Assembly (NCBI GenBank): GCA_011525445.1
Contig: WTGE01000172.1
Span: 1-16,433, forward strand
Reading direction: 5' to 3'
Source: Synechococcus sp. CO36386bin_37
GTDB lineage: Bacteria; Cyanobacteriota; Cyanobacteriia; PCC-6307; Cyanobiaceae
DNA length: 16,433 nucleotides
Under the pieces are notes generated by a model. The model made no database searches and was not told the DNA's origin. It was given only the letters and a program-made list of their open reading frames with translations. This document shows, piece by piece, positions 1-6,892 of the stretch. How positions within the stretch are numbered: position 1 is the stretch's first letter; each line of letters opens with the position of its first letter. The position numbers and the translations under genes are program-made.

Positions 1-824
1 GGATTGAGCCGTGCGAGCTCCTGATGCAAGGCAGCGCTGTTGTCTTGTTCGCGGACAAGAAATTCGCCCGTGCTCACATCAGCGCAGGCCAGCCCCCAGC
101 GGAAGGGTTGCCGGCCGCGAGGCGGCTCGACCACCACTGCCGCAAGCCAATTGTTGCGGCGAGCACTGAGCATGCCTTCTTCCAAGATGGTCCCTGGTGT
201 GAGCACCCTGGTGATCTCGCGGCGCAACAAGGTCCCTTTGGCCGATCCATTGGCTGGTGCGGCTTCGAGTTGGTCGCAGAGGGCCACGCTGAGGCCGCGT
301 TGAATCAGATCAGCGCAGTACCGCTCGGCAGCGTGATGGGGGATTCCTGCCATGGGCACCCTTCCGATCTGTTTCCCTGCTTCCTTGCTCGTCAGAGTGA
401 GCTCGAGCAACCTTGAGAGTTGGATGGCGTCTTCAAAAAAACATTCAAAGAAATCGCCGAGTCTGTAGAGCAAGATCCGTTCGGGATGGGCGGATTTGAG
501 CTCTACGTAGTGCCGCAGCATCGGAGTGAGCTGCTGGCGCTCAACCTGGCTGTGGTGCGACCAGGGGGGTAAATCGTCCTCTTGATAGGCCTGGTTTGCC
601 TGGGCGCTTGGGGTGGCTCCCGGTTGTGCTGTTTCGGTCTCGTGGGGTGTGGAAGGTTCGGATTGCTGACGTTTTCTGGGACGTTGCTTGGCATCTTGCG
701 TGAGCTCAAGTTCATTCAGCTCATTGAGTTCAGGCTGTTTCTGTTGGTTGTTGATTGGTTCCGAACGGGCTGGTTCAGATTCCCCAAAAAGGTTGCCCTG
801 CAGGGTCCGGTCCGGTTGGGGCAC
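1..824 (-). CDS. mutS: DNA mismatch repair protein MutS, N-terminal part (cut by left window edge)
   Basis: MutS recognises mismatched or looped bases in newly replicated DNA and starts repair through MutL. About 274 codons are visible; the clamp and ATPase domains lie beyond the left edge. From the GTG at 824, a polar stretch rich in Gln, Glu and Pro of about 95 residues comes first, with LQGNLFGE near residues 8-15. The mismatch-binding domain then begins ([12 protein letters not shown]), with [11 protein letters not shown] at about 123-133 holding the Phe-X-Glu mismatch-stacking motif. [20 protein letters not shown] and RVLTPGT follow, all usual MutS domain I features. The first connector residues ([12 protein letters not shown]) come near the edge. 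The start is uncertain: the frame stays open upstream with GTG codons at 887, 890 and 953, and none has a clear ribosome binding site. The gene diverges from psbZ. The family assignment is secure; only the start is in doubt. Confidence 0.95.
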   Translation of the reverse strand, partial: MPQPDRTLQGNLFGESEPARSEPINNQQKQPELNELNELELTQDAKQRPRKRQQSEPSTPHETETAQPGATPSAQANQAYQEDDLPPWSHHSQVERQQLTPMLRHYVELKSAHPERILLYRLGDFFECFFEDAIQLSRLLELTLTSKEAGKQIGRVPMAGIPHHAAERYCADLIQRGLSVALCDQLEAAPANGSAKGTLLRREITRVLTPGTILEEGMLSARRNNWLAAVVVEPPRGRQPFRWGLACADVSTGEFLVREQDNSAALHQELARLN

Positions 825-976
825 GGCTGTTGTAGCGATGAGCGGATCGTAAGACTCATCTCCACGGATGCACGACAGATGGATCACCACAAGCTGTGAA
901 GCTTGATTCCAAGGTGGGCAAGCAATCGGGGTGCGTGTGAGAATCTTTTGCACCGACTGGGCGTCGACCAAATTCC

Positions 977-1165
977 ATGCAGATCCTCAACACTCTCACC
1001 GTGCTGGCCCTGGTGGTGATGTCGTTTGCCCTCATCGTGGCGGTTCCCGTGCTGTACGCGTCCAATGAGGACAGCGGACGCTCCAACCGCCTGATTTTGC
1101 TGGGTGGGATCGCCTGGGTGGCCTTGGTGCTGCTCAATTGGGGTGTGAGCTACTTCGTGGTCTGA
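977..1165 (+). CDS. psbZ: Photosystem II reaction centre protein Z (Ycf9)
   Basis: PsbZ is a small thylakoid membrane subunit of photosystem II that helps stabilise the core and its antenna contacts. The protein has 62 residues, the normal family length. It shows two hydrophobic helices, about residues 4-27 (start [17 protein letters not shown]) and 37-60 ([20 protein letters not shown]). They are joined by a polar loop, [12 protein letters not shown], a pattern typical of PsbZ. No strong Shine-Dalgarno sequence precedes the ATG, which is common in cyanobacteria. The gene diverges from mutS, and ribH follows 62 bases downstream on the same strand with a hairpin at the psbZ stop. This gene is the clearest marker that the genome is from an oxygenic phototroph. 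Confidence 0.95.
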   Translation: MQILNTLTVLALVVMSFALIVAVPVLYASNEDSGRSNRLILLGGIAWVALVLLNWGVSYFVV

Positions 1166-1189
1166 AAACCACGTTCGGACTGGTTTCAG
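1162..1189 (+). other. Hairpin overlapping the psbZ stop codon
   Basis: CTGAAAACCA at 1162-1171 can pair with TGGTTTCAG at 1181-1189 with one bulged A, around a nine-base loop. The stem includes the psbZ TGA stop. No T-run follows, so it is not a standard intrinsic terminator. It could trim or stabilise the 3' end of psbZ mRNA and lower read-through into ribH. The structure is seen in the sequence; the role is a guess. Confidence 0.35.
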
Positions 1190-1227
1190 CTTGATGGGAG
1201 CATGAATGCACTTGCTCCTTCCCTTTC

Positions 1228-1710
1228 ATGGCCACGTTTGAAGGACGATTCACCGATGTGGGCCAGGCTCGTATCGCTGTGGTGGTGTCACGTTTCAATG
1301 ATCTCGTCACGGGAAAGCTCCTGAGTGGTTGCTTGGATTGCTTGTCACGTCATGGCATTGACACGTCATCCGACAGTGGCCAATTGGACGTGGCCTGGGT
1401 ACCGGGTTCTTTTGAGCTGCCGGTTGTGGCTCAGAATCTGGCTCGTAGCGGTCGCTATCAGGTGTTAATCACCCTTGGTGCTGTAATTCGGGGCGATACT
1501 CCCCATTTTGATGTGGTGGTGAGCGAAGCCAGCAAAGGCATTGCCACCGTGGCGAGGGACACGGGTGTTCCTGTGATTTTCGGGGTGTTGACTACCGACA
1601 CGATGCAACAGGCGCTGGAGCGGGCTGGCATCAAGAGCAATCTTGGCTGGAGTTACGGATTGCAGGCTCTGGAGATGGCTTCTTTGATGCAAGCCTTGCG
1701 GGGGCATTGA
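1228..1710 (+). CDS. ribH: 6,7-dimethyl-8-ribityllumazine synthase
   Basis: Lumazine synthase condenses 5-amino-6-ribitylamino-uracil with 3,4-dihydroxy-2-butanone 4-phosphate to form the direct precursor of riboflavin, in the cytoplasm. The protein has 160 residues, the usual length. Family motifs occur in order: VVVSRFND near residues 18-25, the substrate-contacting PGSFELP near 59-65, [12 protein letters not shown] near 84-95 with the active-site His, and GVLTTDT near 119-125. A C-terminal helix rich in Ala, Leu and Met ([13 protein letters not shown]) follows. The ATG at 1228 gives a normal N-terminus (MATFEGRF). It lies downstream of psbZ on the same strand, possibly co-transcribed, though a hairpin sits between them. 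Nothing is missing or unusual in the protein. Confidence 0.97.
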   Translation: MATFEGRFTDVGQARIAVVVSRFNDLVTGKLLSGCLDCLSRHGIDTSSDSGQLDVAWVPGSFELPVVAQNLARSGRYQVLITLGAVIRGDTPHFDVVVSEASKGIATVARDTGVPVIFGVLTTDTMQQALERAGIKSNLGWSYGLQALEMASLMQALRGH

Positions 1711-1721
1711 CCAACAGCCCC

Positions 1722-1752
1722 TTGATGTTGCATGCTTCTCGGGTCGTACTAA
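1722..1752 (+). promoter_or_regulatory. Possible promoter of tRNA-Gly
   Basis: A TTGATG box at 1722-1727 and a TACTAA box at 1747-1752 resemble bacterial -35 and -10 elements. The 19-base spacer is longer than ideal. Transcription would start about 14 bases before the tRNA. This rests on visual matching only. Confidence 0.3.
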
Positions 1753-1772
1753 GTAAAGTCTTACGTCGGCTT

Positions 1773-1844
1773 GCGGATGTAGCTCAGTGGTAGAGCATCT
1801 CCTTGCCAAGGAGAGGGTCGAGAGTTCGAATCTCTTCATCCGCT
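1773..1844 (+). tRNA. trnG-GCC: tRNA-Gly (anticodon GCC)
   Basis: The 72-base sequence folds into a full cloverleaf. The acceptor stem GCGGATG (1773-1779) pairs with CATCCGC (1837-1843), with U73 at 1844. The D arm is GCTC-AGTGGTA-GAGC. The anticodon stem TCTCC/GGAGA surrounds the loop TTGCCAA, giving anticodon GCC at 1805-1807. The T arm is GAGAG-TTCGAAT-CTCTT. CCA is not encoded, so it must be added after transcription. The gene lies between ribH and a convergent acetyltransferase, on the housekeeping side of the glycan locus. Confidence 0.97.
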
Positions 1845-1861
1845 TGATCATGAATTCTTCA

Positions 1862-1889
1862 CTCAATGGGCATGCGCTTTCCCATTGAG
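1862..1889 (+). terminator. Perfect hairpin downstream of tRNA-Gly, terminator-like without T-run
   Basis: CTCAATGGG (1862-1870) and CCCATTGAG (1881-1889) form a perfect nine-pair stem around a ten-base loop, 17 bases after the tRNA. No T-run follows on either strand, so it may act in 3' processing or as a weak or factor-assisted terminator. The remaining bases up to 2012, between this hairpin and the convergent acetyltransferase, hold nothing else I can name. Confidence 0.4.
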
Positions 1890-2012
1890 ACATTCGTTCC
1901 AGAAAAGAGTTGAGTTGAATGACCCTCGGGGAGAAGGGCCTAGAGCTAGAGCCTTACGATTCTCATGGTCACAACGTTTCGACAGGCATTGTTGCGTTGT
2001 TGATTTTGCCAA

Positions 2013-2468
2013 TCATTGCTTGCGGATGAGCAATTGCTGTGGGCTGGCGGGTTCAAACCCCAATTGTTGGTAAAACCCAGAGCTGTTGGTTGTCATCAGA
2101 TACACCCTCTCGGCGTTGCGAATGGCTTTCGCACTGAGCAGAGCTTCAACAACACGGCGACCCAGGCCGCGGCCTTGAAGGTCTCCTGCCACAACAACAT
2201 CCCAGAGCACGGCCCTGTGGATTCCGTCGCTGGTAGCCCGCCCGAACCCCACCATTCGCTTGCCTCGCCAAAGGCTTACGGCCACGGTGCTGCCTGCCAG
2301 CATCCGTTTGAGATCTGTTGTATTTCGCTCCCGCGCCCAGAACGCATGCTTCTGCAGTAAGCGACGCAGCTTGAGCAAGCCGCGGCTTGGTCTGAGATCG
2401 GGGCCCAAGCCAAACCACCGCAGGCCAGGAGCGCCGGGGGCATGTTCCACCAACTGGATCCTGGCCAT
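2013..2468 (-). CDS. GNAT-family N-acetyltransferase, substrate unknown
   Basis: This is probably a cytoplasmic enzyme that moves an acetyl group from acetyl-CoA to an amine. The 151-residue protein has the GNAT pattern. A beta strand with MVGFGRATSDG lies near residues 71-81, and RAVLWDVVVAGDLQGRG near 84-100. The acetyl-CoA pyrophosphate loop QGRGLGRRVVEAL is near 97-109, and the family's closing motif is near 124-136 (TTNSSGFYQQLGF). The start ATG at 2468 has no clear ribosome binding site. The gene converges on tRNA-Gly and diverges from the glycan operon, with about 160 bases of shared upstream DNA. It could modify a sugar amine, a metabolite or a protein; the sequence does not decide. 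Confidence 0.85.
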   Translation of the reverse strand: MARIQLVEHAPGAPGLRWFGLGPDLRPSRGLLKLRRLLQKHAFWARERNTTDLKRMLAGSTVAVSLWRGKRMVGFGRATSDGIHRAVLWDVVVAGDLQGRGLGRRVVEALLSAKAIRNAERVYLMTTNSSGFYQQLGFEPASPQQLLIRKQ

Positions 2469-2519
2469 ATCAGTACAGATCGCTTCCCATCATCGCCCTG
2501 GGGTTCGCCGCTTGGCGTG

Positions 2520-2550
2520 TTGAAATATCTCAAGATTGCGAAGGCATAGT
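2520..2550 (+). promoter_or_regulatory. Candidate promoter of the glycan operon with an overlapping palindrome
   Basis: TTGAAA at 2520-2525 and CATAGT at 2545-2550 resemble -35 and -10 boxes with a 19-base spacer. A 14-base near-palindrome, TTGAAATATCTCAA (2520-2533, one mismatched pair), covers the -35 box and could be an operator. The predicted start near 2557 is just ahead of the leader hairpins. The evidence is only pattern and position. Confidence 0.3.
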
Positions 2551-2560
2551 CCATGCTGGA

Positions 2561-2606
2561 CGGCAGATCGATTCCTGCCGGAGTCAGCGGCAGGTGGTTG
2601 GTTTTT
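2561..2606 (+). promoter_or_regulatory. Leader with two mutually exclusive hairpins, attenuator-like
   Basis: CGGCAG occurs at 2561-2566 and again at 2588-2593, and its complement CTGCCG lies between them at 2575-2580. The middle segment can pair with the first copy (six pairs, eight-base loop) or with the second. The second pairing extends to CCTGCCG/CGGCAGG at 2574-2594, seven pairs with a seven-base loop. A GT-rich stretch ending in five T's (2602-2606) follows the second hairpin. This is the layout of an antiterminator/terminator pair, placed between the candidate promoter and the first gene. The T-run is six or more bases from the stem, so termination would be weak. Function is inferred. 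Confidence 0.4.
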
Positions 2607-2629
2607 GTATTGCCGGAGGTGAGTTATTG

Positions 2630-3985
2630 ATGTTGGGCCCTGATCCACGCATAAAGCTGCTTTTGGCTTTGCTGCTCGATTGGTTTGGTCAACTCCTGCT
2701 TCTGGCGTTGATTATGCGGATTCCGCTGGTTTTTGATTTGGAGATCGGTGGCTCGCAACTTGAAGGCCAATACCCCTGGATTTTGTTTTGTCTCCTGCTT
2801 TATCCCCTTTTGGGGTGGTTGTTCGGAAGCTACACAGTTCTTCGTTGGCGTCGTTTATCACTTGGGGTGCTGATTCAACGTCTGTTGTTGACGGCGGCGG
2901 CGACCTTGGCGGCCGTGGCCGTTGCACGTTGGCTCATCAACCCCAGTGGTCAAGTGTGGTTGGTCTACCGAAGAGTGCAGTTTGTTTGGCTCGCTGCACT
3001 GAGTGTTTGGTCGCTGGTGGTGAGGATTGGTTTGCATCGTGGAGTGTTTCTGCCGGAATCTCCGCGGCTGCTGCTGCTTGCCGCTGATCAGGAGCGGGAC
3101 AAGGTTCTGCAGGCTTGGCGGAGAGTGCCCCAGAGAGAACCGTTGTATTCGATCCAGCCCAGACAGCTTGAAGATGAGCTCAGCAGCGCTGGCGAGTCGA
3201 TGGTGTTGACCCTTGCGCCACAGATCCATCGCGACCCCACGTTGCAGGGCTTGTTTCAACACCTGGAAACGGTTGATCCGCGTTTAATTCGAGTGGTCTC
3301 TCCTGAGAGATTGTTTGAAACCATGCAGGAACGCCTGCCTTCGGCTTTGATTTCCGATCAGGGGTTGTCGTATGACGATCTGCCTTGGGCTGTGACCTTC
3401 AGTATTCAGGCCCAGCTCAAGCGCGTTGCTGATTTTTTGGTGGCCCTGGTGCTGCTGGTGGTTACCGCACCGTTGATGGTTGTGGCGGCCTTGCTGATTT
3501 GGTGGGAGGACCAAGGACCCATTTTTTATGCTCAAAAACGTAGTGGCTGGTTGGGCCGCCCTTTCACAGTGCTGAAGTTGCGCACCATGTCAGTGCAGTC
3601 CCCCGGGTCGCCCGCGATCTGGACGGAGCTTGGTGATCGGCGCATCACCCGAGTGGGCCGTTGGTTGCGCAAGGTGCGGTTGGACGAGTTGCCTCAATTA
3701 CTGAATGTGCTCAACGGGGAGATGAGTTTGATCGGCCCCCGGCCCGAGAGGCCCGAGCTGGAGCAGGAATTGGAGCAGCATATCCGCCACTATCGCAAGC
3801 GGCATTGGATGAGGCCAGGGCTGAGCGGCTGGGCGCAAGTGTGCGCTCCCTATGCCAGCAGCATTGAGGATTCTGATCTCAAGCTCTCCTATGACCTCTA
3901 CTACCTACGGCACTTCAGCACCTGGCTGGATTTGGTCATTCTGTTCCGAACCATCAAAACGGTTCTCAAGGCCAGCGGGCGATGA
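2630..3985 (+). CDS. Initiating polyprenyl phosphoglycosyl transferase (WbaP/WcaJ-like sugar transferase)
   Basis: The enzyme likely moves a sugar 1-phosphate from a nucleotide sugar to undecaprenyl phosphate at the inner membrane, the first step of glycan assembly. The ATG at 2630 is chosen because GGAGGTGAG lies at 2615-2623; an in-frame GTG at 2594 lies inside a leader hairpin. The protein has 451 residues. Four hydrophobic segments occupy about 9-35, 49-67, 80-101 and 117-136. A CoA-binding-like cytoplasmic region follows, then a membrane helix near 266-292. The catalytic domain has KLRTM (316-320), the Asp-Glu dyad in DELPQ (352-356), LIGPRPERPE (367-376) and RPGLSGWAQV (395-404). Topology and length fit the large polyisoprenyl-phosphate hexose-1-phosphate transferase family. 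The sugar is not predictable. The stop overlaps the next ATG as ATGA. Confidence 0.92.
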   Translation: MLGPDPRIKLLLALLLDWFGQLLLLALIMRIPLVFDLEIGGSQLEGQYPWILFCLLLYPLLGWLFGSYTVLRWRRLSLGVLIQRLLLTAAATLAAVAVARWLINPSGQVWLVYRRVQFVWLAALSVWSLVVRIGLHRGVFLPESPRLLLLAADQERDKVLQAWRRVPQREPLYSIQPRQLEDELSSAGESMVLTLAPQIHRDPTLQGLFQHLETVDPRLIRVVSPERLFETMQERLPSALISDQGLSYDDLPWAVTFSIQAQLKRVADFLVALVLLVVTAPLMVVAALLIWWEDQGPIFYAQKRSGWLGRPFTVLKLRTMSVQSPGSPAIWTELGDRRITRVGRWLRKVRLDELPQLLNVLNGEMSLIGPRPERPELEQELEQHIRHYRKRHWMRPGLSGWAQVCAPYASSIEDSDLKLSYDLYYLRHFSTWLDLVILFRTIKTVLKASGR

Positions 3986-4293
3986 AGACTCAACTTGTGT
4001 GGCTTGTAGGAAATGCTGATGACCACAACAGTCACAACCTGGGCCTCAATGCCAAGCCTCGACGATCAGTTTGGAACGATCCTTTTAAAGGCATGCACAG
4101 GTGGGGCGAATGTCGGATGTCATGAAGGTCTGCTGGGTGAATTGCTTGTGCGCGGGAAATACGAATTGATCAGCGCGAAACTTATTTCAAATATATTGAT
4201 GATGAATTTAGTATAACCAGTAAACACGATAAATATTGCCAAAGTGATCGAATTAGTAATTTGTTAATTGATCCAGTCCTGGTTTTCGTGACG
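3982..4293 (+). pseudogene. Decayed or truncated gene coupled to the sugar transferase
   Basis: An ATG at 3982 overlaps the sugar transferase stop as ATGA, the usual sign of a coupled gene. Its frame reads 47 codons (start MKTQLVWLVGNADDHNSHN) to a TGA at 4123. A second stop follows at 4138, after which the same frame is open and protein-like (RIDQRETYFKYIDDEF). The second half is clearly richer in A and T than its neighbours. It looks like a former open reading frame broken by stops or small indels, with its 3' end replaced or overrun by the following gene. I do not recognise the family. Alternatives are a real 47-residue peptide or a noncoding spacer. This stretch fills the gap of about 350 bases between two good genes. 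Confidence 0.45.
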
Positions 4294-4333
4294 GTTGGGC
4301 GTACGATTTTGGTTGCACATGTTTTGGCGGGAT

Positions 4334-6892
4334 ATGAGGTCTTCCCCTCTCGTTCTTGTGCTGGGGATGCACCGCAGCGGTACATCATTGTTAGGTGGAG
4401 TGTTGCAGCGCCTGGGCTTGGCGCTGCCGGGTGAGGTCATCGCAGCTGATCAACACAATCCTGAGGGATATTTTGAGTGGGATCAGATTGTGGAGATCCA
4501 GGAACGTCTTCTGATCAATCTCGAGAGATGGTGGCCTTCAGCACAAGGGTGTTTGGATCTTCCGCCCGAATGGAAAACCCTTGCAGCGACTCGAGTTGCA
4601 CGTGAGCAGATTCGAGAGCTACTCCTCTCTGAAAGCGGGCAGCATCAGGGGCCTTGGGGTCTGAAGGATCCTCGGACGAGTCGTCTGTTGCCCCTGTGGC
4701 TGGATTTGGCCGCTGAGCTTGATCTGCCATTGCGTCTGATTTTGGCTTGTCGCGACCCTGCTGAGGTGGCGACTTCTTTGGTGCATCGCGATGGACCGAT
4801 TACCGGAATGGATCACAGCCGTGCTCAGCAGCTTTGGTGGCTCCACAACACGGAAGTTTTGCAAGCAGCTGCCAACGCGTGTGTTCCAGTCACTGTGATT
4901 GATTACGGCCGCTGGTTTGAGGCTCCTGAGAAGCAGCTTTCAGTTCTTCTGGAAGCGTTGCCGGAGCTGGAGCCCTCTCGTGAACTGCAGCAAGAGGCGT
5001 TGGTCCTGGTGCGCCCAGAGCTGCAGCGGAGCAGGGTGCGCCTGAAGCAAGAGACCGAGGCGGACCAAGCACCCGCTTGGCTGGACCCCGCTTTGCCCAG
5101 GTTGTATCAGAACTTGTTGTCACTGCAGTCGAGGACTGGATCGTCAATGGCGCGACGGTGGCGTTCGCGTCCGCGTGTTCCGAGGAGGCTGAAGCGCGAT
5201 CAGGCCACGGTCCCAGCATCGGAACAACTTCGTGAGCAGCCTGACTGTTGGTCGCGATGGCTTGAGGTTTGGCAACACCACCCCGCGCCCCAGCTGACTG
5301 AGCCCGTGCTTTTGGCAGCGCATCCACGGATCAGTTGTTGTGGGATGTCTTGGCTGGAGCTGAAGCCCCATCTGCTGTTGCAGCATCTGCCGATTCCTGC
5401 GCTTGCCAACCGTGGATTAGATGCTGATGCGTCGAGTGATCACCAACTTCATCTTTCTGGGGCTGCTCAGGGCAGGCCTCATGGCCTTAGCCACCTAGCC
5501 ATCAATTTGGAGTTGCCTGAGCCCGATAGGGTTTGGCATTGGCTCAATCTTCTCTCCGCTCAGGAGGCCATCTGGGATCCGGATCCCGCTAGGGTTCTGT
5601 TAATGCGGGCTTTGGGTCTGAAGGCCTGGTGGCTGGATTCTCAATCTGAGCAAAACGGTTGGCTTGCACAAGTTGATGCTGCGAGCCCATCGCAATGGGC
5701 CTGCGCTTTCGGTCTTGCACCTGTGACGCCTGGCTGTGTGTTGGTGTTAGGTCCTGCAGGTTCGGTTTTCGACCAAGCCCTGATTGCAGAAGCCAGTCAT
5801 TTTGCAGCTCTTGCTCCGCTGGATCGCGAATCGGAGCGGGTGCCAATTCAGTACCACCCAGGCTGGCCTGAACTGATGGTATGCACACTTCAGCAGGGAT
5901 TGGTTCGGGCTGGTTGGTTGCAGGCGGCGGCGCAGTCCGCAGCACGCCTGGTTTGGCCAACGGCTTCATTGCCTGAGGAGTGTGCCCTGCTCCATGGCCT
6001 TCACCATCCTCCTGTGGCTTTGCAGCCATCCTTCAGCCCTGCTGATCTGCGGATGGTGCATCGAGGCGAGCGTTCGTATGTGGTGGTGGATGAACGACCA
6101 GCTCAAGACAATGAAGTTCTCTTTGACTTCAAGGCTTCGCAATCCGAAAGCGACCTGGAATCACGTGCCGCTGTTGTGGTGAGTCTCCATAACTATTCAG
6201 ACCGGATTGAGACAGCGCTCAATAGCGTTGTCCGGCAAACAGAAGCTGCCCTGGAGTTAGTGGTGGTGGATGACGCTTCCACGGATGGGGGTGCTGAACT
6301 GGTGCAGGCTTGGATGCAGAACCATCAGGAGCGGTTTAAGCGATGTGTGTTGTTGCGCCATCGCAGGAATTGCGGGCTGGCGGCTGCTCGCAACACGGCT
6401 TTTGATGCAGCCCTTTCTGCCTGGTGCTTTGTTCTCGACGCAGACAATCTGCTGTTGCCGATGGCTGTCTCTTCCTGCATGTCTCTGGCGGAGCAGGTCG
6501 ATGGTTCCGTCGCAGTGGTCCATCCGCTGTTGGGTGTTGAAGCGGAGGCTGGCAGGCCGGATGAACAGCGCAGTTTGGTGGGATTCGGCTCTTGGCAGCA
6601 GGCAAAATTGCGCAATGGGAATTACATCGATGCAATGGCGCTGGTCCGGCGTGCAGCTTGGCAAAAGGTGGGGGGCTATACCCACATTGAGGGGGGTTGG
6701 GAAGATTTTGATTTCTGGTGCAAGCTTGTGGAGGCTGGCTTTCATGGGGTGCAATGTCCGCACGTTCTCGCGGTGTATCGCAGCCATACCAATTCGATGA
6801 CCGTGAACGCCACAAGCCGGCTGCAACGGCCCCTTTCCCTCACCCTTCAGGATCGCCACCCCTGGCTGGCGTTGCCATTGGCCTGTGATTGA
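4334..6892 (+). CDS. Sulfotransferase fused to a family-2 glycosyltransferase
   Basis: This 852-residue protein joins two enzymes. Residues 5-260 form a PAPS-dependent sulfotransferase: the phosphosulfate loop GMHRSGTS is at 11-18, WGLKDPR near 108-114, and the 3'-phosphate-binding motif CRDPAEVATS at 139-148. Residues 300-600 are a middle region I cannot assign, rich in Trp, Leu and Pro. Residues 610-830 are a GT-A glycosyltransferase with VVVDDAST (643-650), NCGLAAARN (679-687), the DXD-type LDADN (701-705) and the acceptor/base motif GGWEDFDFW (787-795). No membrane helix is obvious, so it likely acts in the cytoplasm, adding sulfate and a sugar to a growing glycan. In-frame TTG 4295 and ATG 4319 are alternative starts; 4334 sits best next to the domain. 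It overlaps the next gene by eight bases. Confidence 0.85.
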   Translation: MRSSPLVLVLGMHRSGTSLLGGVLQRLGLALPGEVIAADQHNPEGYFEWDQIVEIQERLLINLERWWPSAQGCLDLPPEWKTLAATRVAREQIRELLLSESGQHQGPWGLKDPRTSRLLPLWLDLAAELDLPLRLILACRDPAEVATSLVHRDGPITGMDHSRAQQLWWLHNTEVLQAAANACVPVTVIDYGRWFEAPEKQLSVLLEALPELEPSRELQQEALVLVRPELQRSRVRLKQETEADQAPAWLDPALPRLYQNLLSLQSRTGSSMARRWRSRPRVPRRLKRDQATVPASEQLREQPDCWSRWLEVWQHHPAPQLTEPVLLAAHPRISCCGMSWLELKPHLLLQHLPIPALANRGLDADASSDHQLHLSGAAQGRPHGLSHLAINLELPEPDRVWHWLNLLSAQEAIWDPDPARVLLMRALGLKAWWLDSQSEQNGWLAQVDAASPSQWACAFGLAPVTPGCVLVLGPAGSVFDQALIAEASHFAALAPLDRESERVPIQYHPGWPELMVCTLQQGLVRAGWLQAAAQSAARLVWPTASLPEECALLHGLHHPPVALQPSFSPADLRMVHRGERSYVVVDERPAQDNEVLFDFKASQSESDLESRAAVVVSLHNYSDRIETALNSVVRQTEAALELVVVDDASTDGGAELVQAWMQNHQERFKRCVLLRHRRNCGLAAARNTAFDAALSAWCFVLDADNLLLPMAVSSCMSLAEQVDGSVAVVHPLLGVEAEAGRPDEQRSLVGFGSWQQAKLRNGNYIDAMALVRRAAWQKVGGYTHIEGGWEDFDFWCKLVEAGFHGVQCPHVLAVYRSHTNSMTVNATSRLQRPLSLTLQDRHPWLALPLACD

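Noticed and set aside
24..416. Plus-strand open frame of 130 codons opposite mutS
   Set aside because: The minus strand here encodes clear MutS domain I motifs; the plus frame has no recognisable protein character.
856..1137. Minus-strand frame overlapping psbZ and the mutS upstream region
   Set aside because: It is antisense to psbZ and differs from the mutS frame; no motif or ribosome binding site supports it.
2594..2629. GTG start at 2594 for the sugar transferase
   Set aside because: It lies at the end of a leader hairpin, while ATG 2630 has GGAGGTGAG six bases upstream.
6257..6859. Minus-strand frame of 200 codons
   Set aside because: It is the complement of the GT2 domain of the fusion protein, whose motifs prove the plus strand is coding.
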